A model generated the notes under the pieces. The model ran no database searches and was not told the DNA's origin. It saw nothing but the letters and a program-made list of their open reading frames with translations. A program made the translations under genes and the position numbers. From JAPORY01 sp965215385 (GTDB taxonomy: Bacteria; Pseudomonadota; Alphaproteobacteria; Rhodobacterales; Rhodobacteraceae), in the NCBI GenBank assembly GCA_965215385.1, contig OZ244059.1, positions 496,001 to 560,000 of the forward strand: a stretch of DNA of 64,000 bases. Direction: 5' to 3'. Positions 57,925 to 64,000 of the stretch are shown here, piece by piece (position 1 is the first letter of the stretch; each line of letters opens with the position of its first letter).

Positions 57925-58800
57925 TCATGGCATTGCTGCCAGTTCGCGCTTCAACTTGCTGATGGTCTCTTGAATTTCCTGCCAGCCCAGTTCCCATTCG
58001 AGAAAGCCGGTGTCCCAGCGTCCATTGGACCCAACGAAATGGGCGAAGGGAATTGCGTTCTGATAAACCTTTATGCCGGCAAAGATTTTGGTATTGGCGA
58101 CGAGCGCATAGGGTTGTTGGGTAATCGTTTTAGCCTCAGCAAAGGCGTCGAGGATTTCCGGAATGGCGTTCCCGTTGATCTGACGAGCAAAAAAACCGAA
58201 GGCATTGAGTTTATCTGTCACCGGTTCAACTGCGAGCACCTCCGAGGTTTTGCCGGTCGCACCAAGATCATTGTTGTCGATAATAATCATAAAATTCGAT
58301 AGCTTGCGATGAGCAGCAAACATGAAGGCTTCCCAAACGCTGCCCTCGTGCAGTTCACCGTCGGACAAAAGACAATAGATGCGCTTGTCGGTGCCACGCA
58401 TGCGTTCGCCCAAGGCGATCCCGACCGCCTGACTGACGCCCGTGCCCAAGGATCCCGAAGTAATCTCAAACCCGCGGGCGCCCTCTATGGGACTCTGGTC
58501 AATGGGTGATCCGTCCGCACCCATGGTCCGAAGTTCGTCTATTGTATAGACGCCCAACTCAGCCATCGCTGCAAAGTTGATAATCGTATCATGCCCATTT
58601 GAATTGATGAAACGGTCGTGATACCAGCCGTTGCCATCCCTTCGCATTTCATCGAAGAACAGGCAGGCACCGAGATCCGAAAGTGCGACCCCCTGCCCCG
58701 CATATCCGCCGCGCTGCATACAGACATCAACAACATTACGCCGCATCTTGGCCGCCCACAGTTCTAACCCCTTAAGGCGTTTCTCGGGCGTGAGACTCAT
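57925..58800 (-). CDS. transketolase, N-terminal (thiamine-PP binding) subunit
   Basis: 291 residues: the pyrophosphate half of a split transketolase. Visible are GYAGQGVALSDLGAC, EITSGSLGTGVSQAVGIALG, the ThDP motif LLSDGELHEGSVWEA ending in DNND, and PFAHFVGSNGRWDTG. It needs the partner subunit encoded just upstream (overlap of four bases, ATGA). Split transketolases occur in catabolic operons (apiose, erythritol and sulfosugar routes are known cases). Here they transfer a two-carbon ketol unit of an unknown sugar. Confidence 0.92.
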   Translation of the reverse strand: MSLTPEKRLKGLELWAAKMRRNVVDVCMQRGGYAGQGVALSDLGACLFFDEMRRDGNGWYHDRFINSNGHDTIINFAAMAELGVYTIDELRTMGADGSPIDQSPIEGARGFEITSGSLGTGVSQAVGIALGERMRGTDKRIYCLLSDGELHEGSVWEAFMFAAHRKLSNFMIIIDNNDLGATGKTSEVLAVEPVTDKLNAFGFFARQINGNAIPEILDAFAEAKTITQQPYALVANTKIFAGIKVYQNAIPFAHFVGSNGRWDTGFLEWELGWQEIQETISKLKRELAAMP

Positions 58801-59744
58801 TGCACCGAGGCCTTGATTCGTTCAGCCAATGACGATGCATCGAGCTTGAATACACTTCGAATATGTTTCATTGAGCCGCCGGGTGCCCAAGTATTTGGCA
58901 ACCCGAACCGGGTGATCCGAGGACCGCTACCAACTGATGTGACGACTTCGGCGATCATGCCGCCGAGCCCGGTAGCAATTTGATGATTCTCGACCGTGAC
59001 GATTTGATCGTGGGCAAAGCAATAGTCGATTATCTCGCCTTCGTTGACGGGTTTGAGTGTCGGAACATGCAGCAAGGAATGCTCAAAACCTTCGTCAGTC
59101 AGAAGGTCAGAGGCCTCAACGGCCCATTGCGACGCATGACCGCACGAAATAATTCCTATCTGGGTGCCAATGCGAAGAGGATAAGTCTTGCCAAACTCAA
59201 ATTTGAATGATTGCGGGTCTAGCCATCGGGGTGTTGTGCCTCTGTGCCCACGCATGTAAATCAGGCCGGGTCGGTCGCAGGCCGCATCTAGTGCCTGCGC
59301 AAAATCGGTTACATCCATGGGGTCGACCACGGTGGCGTGAGCAATCGCACGGGTCATGCCTAAATCTTCAGTGGATTGATGGTGAATCGGAGCGGGGCTG
59401 GAAATACCGGGGGTAAAACCCAAACAAATTCCGGTGTTCTTGCTGGTACCCATACAGATGACCATCTGATCAAAGGCTCGCCTTGAGGCATAGCTGGCAA
59501 AAGTGGAGGTGATGGGGATGAATCCGGCCTTGGCCAGTCCAGCCGCCACGCCGACTTGATTCTGCTCCGCCATTCCGGCTTCAACATATTGATCGGGGAG
59601 TCGTTTCGTTACTTTGTAGAGGTCGACATAATGGCTCAGATCGGCACTCATCATAATGACGTCTTTGCGGCGAGTACAAAGGTCGAAACTGATGTCATCA
59701 AAGGCAGACGGCACCAATGTTCTGTCGCTTCGTGCTAGCAGCAA
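58797..59744 (-). CDS. transketolase, C-terminal (pyrimidine-binding) subunit
   Basis: 315 residues. Key parts are MMSADLSHYVDLYK, the glutamate that activates ThDP in YVEAGMAEQNQVGVAAGLAK, PITSTFASYASRRAFDQM, and the C-terminal fold TVENHQIATGLGGMIAEVV. It is transcribed before the N-terminal subunit, the reverse of the usual gene order. The start at 59744 is plausible; the first 30 residues are less conserved. Confidence 0.92.
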   Translation of the reverse strand: MLLARSDRTLVPSAFDDISFDLCTRRKDVIMMSADLSHYVDLYKVTKRLPDQYVEAGMAEQNQVGVAAGLAKAGFIPITSTFASYASRRAFDQMVICMGTSKNTGICLGFTPGISSPAPIHHQSTEDLGMTRAIAHATVVDPMDVTDFAQALDAACDRPGLIYMRGHRGTTPRWLDPQSFKFEFGKTYPLRIGTQIGIISCGHASQWAVEASDLLTDEGFEHSLLHVPTLKPVNEGEIIDYCFAHDQIVTVENHQIATGLGGMIAEVVTSVGSGPRITRFGLPNTWAPGGSMKHIRSVFKLDASSLAERIKASVQ

Positions 59745-59804
59745 GTGCTCGCATCCCCCTTCAAAATGTACGCAGCACGATTGCCAACGCGCCGTGGCGC
59801 GTGT

Positions 59805-60575
59805 TCAAACGGATCCTGTGACATTAAAACCGCCCCCACTAGCATCGACCAAGGCACCAGAGACCAGTGAGGCCGATTCTGATGACAGCCAGACGGCGAT
59901 ATCAGCGATCTCGTCACAGGTTCCAAGCCGTCCCATCGGAATTGAAGCTTCGACCGACTTCTTGAGTTCCGGACTTGCCTCGAGAGCAGCGGTCATCGGG
60001 CTTGCGATGGCACCAGGACGAATGGTGTTGACGCGAATACCTTGGCGCGCAACCTCCTTCGCAAATCCTTTGGTAAAGACATCAACAGCACCTTTGGTCG
60101 CTGCATAAGCGCAGGCACCGGGACGGCCGCCAATGGTCGCCGCCATTGAGGTGATATTGACGATCGAGCCACCAGCACCGCCGCGGTCAGTAGACATGTG
60201 CCTTGCGGCTTCCCGACAACAGATCATCAGCCCGGTGAAATTAACGGCAATCATGTGCGCTGTCGCGTCGACATCCAAATCGAGGATGGTGCCACTGACA
60301 AAAAGGCCGGCGGCGTGTACCGCAGCTGTTGGGATGCCGAACTCCCTCACCGCCGAATTGTAAGCTGCAACCACTTGGCTTTCGCAAGCAACGTTAACGG
60401 GGAAAAATGACGCCGCGCCGCCAGTTTCGTTGACTTCCTTAACCAGCACTTCAGCTGCGGCCTGATCTCTGGCCAACGATAAGATCGAAACAGCGAAGCC
60501 GCTCTTGGCTGCTAATCGTGCAGTCGACGCGCCCATTCCGCTCGCACCGCCAGTTATCACGCAATGCTGAGCCAC
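59805..60575 (-). CDS. SDR-family oxidoreductase
   Basis: 256 residues. Loop VITGGASGMGASTAR, catalytic CAYAATKGAVDVF, NTIRPGAIASPMTAAL, end VDASGGGFNVTGSV. It is first after the GntR gene and 60 bases upstream of the transketolase subunits. It likely makes the keto-sugar or ketose used by the transketolase, by context. A 13-bp palindrome lies upstream of its start. Confidence 0.88.
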   Translation of the reverse strand: MAQHCVITGGASGMGASTARLAAKSGFAVSILSLARDQAAAEVLVKEVNETGGAASFFPVNVACESQVVAAYNSAVREFGIPTAAVHAAGLFVSGTILDLDVDATAHMIAVNFTGLMICCREAARHMSTDRGGAGGSIVNITSMAATIGGRPGACAYAATKGAVDVFTKGFAKEVARQGIRVNTIRPGAIASPMTAALEASPELKKSVEASIPMGRLGTCDEIADIAVWLSSESASLVSGALVDASGGGFNVTGSV

Positions 60576-60641
60576 TGCAGGTTTTCCATAATCTCCTCCC
60601 CGACTTTTGCAGAAATTGAACTCCTCAACTCCAACAGGTAC

Positions 60642-60654
60642 GAGGTCTGACCTC
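60642..60654. promoter_or_regulatory. candidate GntR operator
   Basis: GAGGTC-T-GACCTC, a perfect 13-base palindrome, lies 67 bases before the SDR start and in the gap behind the GntR gene. GGTATAGACC follows a few bases on, a possible second site. The position fits a repressor site for the SDR-transketolase-TRAP operon. Which of the two GntR proteins binds is unknown. Confidence 0.45.
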
Positions 60655-60718
60655 TGCTAAAGGTATAGACCATAAATTCTTAACCGTCAACAAGATTAGT
60701 GTGAGAATGTTAAAAAAA

Positions 60719-61654
60719 TTACCAACCCGAACTTGCGGGACTGGTTTTTCCGAGAGCACTCAAGTGAGAACTAACCAGCGTTGCAGGTAACGATACCATA
60801 TCGGTCTCGAGTTCGGCAGCTTGGGTCGACCGTCCAACTGGTCGTTCGGCAGTAAAACGAACATCGACGCGGGCGGTGTTGTACCACGTAACGGAGTAAC
60901 TCAGCGGGGTTCCCCGGTCCAAACAGGTGCTGTACTCGACTAATAGCACGGGATCTTCGTCTCGCAGCCGTAAATGCTGGGCTGTATCTGGAGGTGCTGG
61001 CACAACGGTTAGTCGCCCGTCTGAGCGCGTGATGGGCCGCTGCAGTTGGCTTTCATACATAGCAACGAGTGTGTTGTCATTCACATCAAAACCGCGAGCG
61101 TCGAATTCTATCCCATCAATGCGGGTCGGGACGGCGTCAATAGTTCGCTGGATCGGAATATCGTCGGCACATAACACGCGATCAACCAGCCAATAGGTGC
61201 TACCGCAGCGGATGTTGAGGAGATCAGCAATAGTGTCATCTGCTTGATTTCGTTGAATCGACAAATCTGAAACTGATGCGGTTTGCCCGCTTTCGCGAAT
61301 TAGCGTAGGGGCACTGCGAATCTCCCACAGGGGTACTACGACCGCTGGCTTGTCTGGGGGTTTGCGCACAATGGTGCCTACACCCCATTTTTTCTCAATT
61401 AACCCTGCTTGCCACAGAACGCCAAATGACTCGCGCAGTTTCGCACGGCTCACACCCATTTTCTCTGATAGTTTGACTTCGGACGGTAAACGGTCACCGT
61501 CACCAAAATCATTCTCAATCATCCGGCGTAGTCGCGCCGTAACTTCGTTGGGATCGGCCAAACGTGGTACCTCGAACAAATCGTGACCGTCGACAATCTT
61601 TCTACTTGCCTCTCGACCAATTCCTATAGCCGCTGCCGGTTGCAAACAAGGCAC
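60719..61654 (-). CDS. GntR-family regulator with UTRA domain
   Basis: 311 residues with ATG at 61654; the first 30 residues are not conserved, so the true start may be an internal TTG. The winged helix is EVTARLRRMIENDFG, DRLPSEVKLSEKMGVSRAKL and LIEKKWGVGTIV. The UTRA part contains YWLVDRVLCADDIPIQRTID and LLVEYSTCLDRGTPLSYSVT. It heads the reverse operon with SDR, transketolase and TRAP genes and is the likely local repressor. Confidence 0.88.
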   Translation of the reverse strand: MPCLQPAAAIGIGREASRKIVDGHDLFEVPRLADPNEVTARLRRMIENDFGDGDRLPSEVKLSEKMGVSRAKLRESFGVLWQAGLIEKKWGVGTIVRKPPDKPAVVVPLWEIRSAPTLIRESGQTASVSDLSIQRNQADDTIADLLNIRCGSTYWLVDRVLCADDIPIQRTIDAVPTRIDGIEFDARGFDVNDNTLVAMYESQLQRPITRSDGRLTVVPAPPDTAQHLRLRDEDPVLLVEYSTCLDRGTPLSYSVTWYNTARVDVRFTAERPVGRSTQAAELETDMVSLPATLVSSHLSALGKTSPASSGW

Positions 61655-61835
61655 TGGCGCCTGAACACACTAACATCTGTACTCGAATTTATGTCGCCGG
61701 GTTCATCATCCATCTGGACACCATAAGTTCGACACTCGTTTTTTGGTCAGACTGCCGATCACCGCCATCTTCTGGCCTTGATCTTGTAGGAAAGGATCGC
61801 AATCGTCGTTATGGGTTTTGAGGTAATGGTGGGAG
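61655..61835. other. intergenic region
   Basis: About 180 bases between the GntR start and the methyltransferase end. No gene is supported. It marks the boundary between the catabolic cluster and a defence gene. Confidence 0.3.
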
Positions 61836-63476
61836 CTAGGCGAGCTGCAAGTGTGGCAATCGAGGTTGTGCCTCGCCCTTGCCCTGCGCCACCGATGGGG
61901 TCAAGAACCGCTTACCGTCAAGGAGTTCTTGAACAGTCAACAGTTGCATTCGCGGATACTTCACGCCCGTAACCTCCAATTCCCCAGCCCGTGCCATTTC
62001 GGCCCTGAAATTACGGGATTGGGTTTCTCCCAGTTCGTCCATGACAATCAGTCCCGCCATTTCAGCGGTTTCGCGCTCCAATACGCCTCGAAGGTCACGC
62101 ACCACGCTTATTCCGACGTGAGTTCCGCCTTTCACTTCAATGACCATGCTGTGCAGGTCACGTTCGTTCGGCAAGTTGAAGTATAGTCGGCCATCTATAC
62201 CGCCGTCGCCCGTCCTTCTCGTCGTTACAAAACCGTCAACTTGCTCAACAGCCCATTTCTGGAAATGGTATTTGTCTCGCTCCCAAAGATCGCGAGCACC
62301 CGCAAGGTTGCGTGGCACACCTTCAATCGTGAAGTGCTCGCCTTCCACTAGCCCGAGGCGGTCGCGAAGTCTGACGCTTGATACCCTCTTGACCGCATGA
62401 ATGGCGATGTCGATCCCGATCCATTGGCGACCGAGTCGGTGTGCCGCTTCTATTGTGGAGGCGCAGCCGCAGAAGGGATCAAAGACAACGTCGCCAGAAT
62501 TGCTGCTTGCGGATATAATGCGTTGCAATAAAGCAACGGGCTTTTGCGTATCGTACCCAAGGCGTTCGTTGCCTGTGATATTCGGAATATCTGTCCATAG
62601 ATTGCCGACTGGTTTGCCTTTGTAGCTTTCGGCAAAGCTCTTTCGCAGTGGGGTTTTGCCTTCACGCCAGATAATCTCGCCGTTAGCGTCCATTACCTCT
62701 AGGGTTTCGCGCTTCACCCGCCACCCAGACGGGTGAATGTTTGTAACGCCTTTGTAGGTGTAGCAGAGATTCGGACGTGGGCCCATTGACGGTTGACGAA
62801 AAATTGGAACCTCAGCATTGTATCGTCGTCCCCTTTCGTCGACTTCTGGAAACTTCTCCGCCATTTCTATTTCGCTTAGCACCCGATACGTGCCATGATG
62901 CGTATAGTTTTTGCCTTTTGAGTAATGCAGAATGTAATCGACATCCCGACCAAATGTCCGCGGTGGGTGCTGGCTACCCTTGGCACGCCCTGCGGCTCGT
63001 TGCCACACGATCATGTCCCGAAAATTTTCATAGCCAAAAATTCCGTCCAACATAACCTTGATGTAATGTACGGCTTCATCATCACAGTGAAGCCAGAGCG
63101 ATCCCGTTGGCTTTAGTATTCCACGCATTGGCAACAACCGTTGTGTCATATACGTCAGATAGGCCAGTATTTTTGGATTCGTCTTCCGCAGTGTATTGAG
63201 CCAGACCCGCCAGAATTCAGCGACCACATCGTCGTATCCCGCTTCACGAATCAATATGGGCATGTGCTGGATCGCACGCTCGGTCTCTTCACTAATCGTC
63301 CAAGTATCGCAAAATGCGTCGATTTGATCTGGCAACGGCTTGCCAGTCTCCGTTGTGTAGATGGCGTTGTAGTTGCGCTGTGAGTTAAACGGTGGATCAA
63401 GATAAATCAGGTCAACACTTCCGAGCTTCATTTCCTGCATGACGGTGAGGCAATCGCCATAGTATAAGCGATTCAT
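61836..63476 (-). CDS. single-chain DNA methyltransferase-Mrr-like nuclease (restriction-modification)
   Basis: 546 residues. The N-terminal two thirds are a beta-class N6-adenine/N4-cytosine methyltransferase: motif IV IYLDPPFNSQRNY at residues 24-36, and motif I DVVFDPFCGCASTIEAAHRL near residue 345, followed by WIGIDI. The C-terminal 150 residues look like an Mrr-type PD-(D/E)xK nuclease: FQKWAVEQVDGF, RTGDGGIDGRLYF (the Asp) and MVIEVKGG (the E-x-K). One chain would thus modify and cut. The region between may give target specificity. Upstream is a degenerate transposase, so it may have arrived by transfer. The reading frame is intact. Confidence 0.88.
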   Translation of the reverse strand: MNRLYYGDCLTVMQEMKLGSVDLIYLDPPFNSQRNYNAIYTTETGKPLPDQIDAFCDTWTISEETERAIQHMPILIREAGYDDVVAEFWRVWLNTLRKTNPKILAYLTYMTQRLLPMRGILKPTGSLWLHCDDEAVHYIKVMLDGIFGYENFRDMIVWQRAAGRAKGSQHPPRTFGRDVDYILHYSKGKNYTHHGTYRVLSEIEMAEKFPEVDERGRRYNAEVPIFRQPSMGPRPNLCYTYKGVTNIHPSGWRVKRETLEVMDANGEIIWREGKTPLRKSFAESYKGKPVGNLWTDIPNITGNERLGYDTQKPVALLQRIISASSNSGDVVFDPFCGCASTIEAAHRLGRQWIGIDIAIHAVKRVSSVRLRDRLGLVEGEHFTIEGVPRNLAGARDLWERDKYHFQKWAVEQVDGFVTTRRTGDGGIDGRLYFNLPNERDLHSMVIEVKGGTHVGISVVRDLRGVLERETAEMAGLIVMDELGETQSRNFRAEMARAGELEVTGVKYPRMQLLTVQELLDGKRFLTPSVAQGKGEAQPRLPHLQLA

Positions 63477-64000
63477 GCGAAGTACTCCCGCCTGAAAATT
63501 TTAAATACAGCAAGGATATTATCCTGATTGTAAGGCCATCTGCTCCTGCCGTAGTCAGATATCCACTTGGTCGCGCAATGCTGGCGCAATCCATAACAAA
63601 CGCACTGGATTAATGACCAAGAGTCTCTGATCATATTGGTATGGCGGCCACTAGCGACTTGGCACTTCCGGCAATTAATAATGGCTGACGAACAAGAATT
63701 TTGATCTCTGCCATACCCCTGAAATACTTCCGCAAAGAGAGGCGGTACGCGGGAATCGGCGAAATTCGATTGGATATCGACCACTGCGCTCGCCATTATG
63801 TTGGATGCGACCCTGCCGTCAGTGATCCCCTCTGAATAGCGACTACCACGGTCGGGTCGCCCATCCTGCAACTCTCGGTGGTTCGAATTGTTGCCATTGT
63901 GCTTAGTGCTCTTGCGCGGCGTGTCGGAAAAATGGGCTTCGTCGGCCCCAACGATGCCCTGTAGCATTTCCCTTTCACTTGTTAGCATAGCGACGCGGAT
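63473..64000 (-). pseudogene. degenerate IS1595-like (ISXO2) transposase, runs off the right edge
   Basis: The frame entering from the right edge reads MLQGIVGADEAHFSDTPRK (compare the L-x-G-I-V-E-A-D-E-T-Y-F start of IS1595 catalytic domains). A shifted frame gives DPTVVVAIQRG, and near the end CATKWISDY resembles the V-A-T-K-Y-L-D-N-Y C-terminus of that family. The E expected before A-D-E is G. The stop overlaps the methyltransferase start by four bases, probably by chance. It could instead be an unknown gene coupled to the methyltransferase; similarity is weak. Confidence 0.4.

Noticed and set aside
1..64000. tRNA genes, rRNA genes and CRISPR arrays
   Set aside because: I looked for T-loop GTTCRANNC contexts with matching acceptor arms, rRNA cores and evenly spaced repeats, and found none by eye. 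A tRNAscan or CRISPR finder run would settle it.

Overview
The window looks like a chromosomal segment of an alphaproteobacterium. It has a rplM-rpsI pair in which S9 carries the long acidic N-terminal extension usual in that class. A PaaI-type thioesterase and an enoyl-CoA hydratase lie beside it, followed by trmFO, gluQ and hisI. A NifU-like Fe-S scaffold stands divergently from hisI, and there is an ImuA-ImuB-DnaE2 mutasome. Base composition is moderate, intergenic gaps are long, and many reading frames are broken. In-frame TAA, TAG and TGA stops, frameshifts and IS remnants all occur, while intact genes also end in TAG and TGA. This suggests a genome losing genes (as in host-associated or recently bottlenecked lineages) rather than a changed genetic code. 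Assembly error cannot be excluded for single frameshifts.

Layout. 1-9,000 is a defence/mobile island: a partial 3-hydroxybutyrate dehydrogenase-like SDR, an intact HEPN/MNT toxin-antitoxin pair, a broken ribbon-helix-helix-like gene, an AAA ATPase, an MNT remnant, and an MmeI-like restriction-modification gene split by two TAG codons. 9,091-15,300 holds an overlapping SOS operon (SRAP, imuA, imuB, dnaE2). A candidate small RNA or leader with a strong intrinsic terminator lies upstream of it. 15,541-26,628 carries an orphan YejA-like peptide-binding protein, a 2-kb gene-poor stretch, an aquaporin, and an acyl-CoA ligase / DsbA-FrnE / MFS / TPR cluster facing a beta-keto acid cleavage enzyme (BKACE). 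27,378-36,905 is a broken MNT-HEPN fusion followed by the conserved housekeeping block.

37,000-41,720 is an IS graveyard (IS630, IS66, IS1634 and IS30 remnants). It surrounds a secreted-protein gene with an 11-C tract at its start. 42,574-50,149 is a catabolic cluster: SDR, second BKACE, GMC oxidoreductase, enolase-superfamily dehydratase, dead DMT transporter, and an MDR reductase with a divergent HxlR regulator. 50,725-61,654 is a second catabolic cluster: two forward SDRs and a GntR regulator converge on a reverse operon of GntR, SDR, split transketolase, TRAP binding protein, fused TRAP permease (frameshifted) and SDR. 61,836-64,000 carries a single-chain DNA methyltransferase fused to an Mrr-like nuclease, next to a degenerate IS1595-like transposase.

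The most interesting unexplained units are the kinase-less TRAP/transketolase/SDR operon, the BKACE-GMC-dehydratase operon, the C11 switch, and the SRAP-mutasome operon with its upstream terminator.
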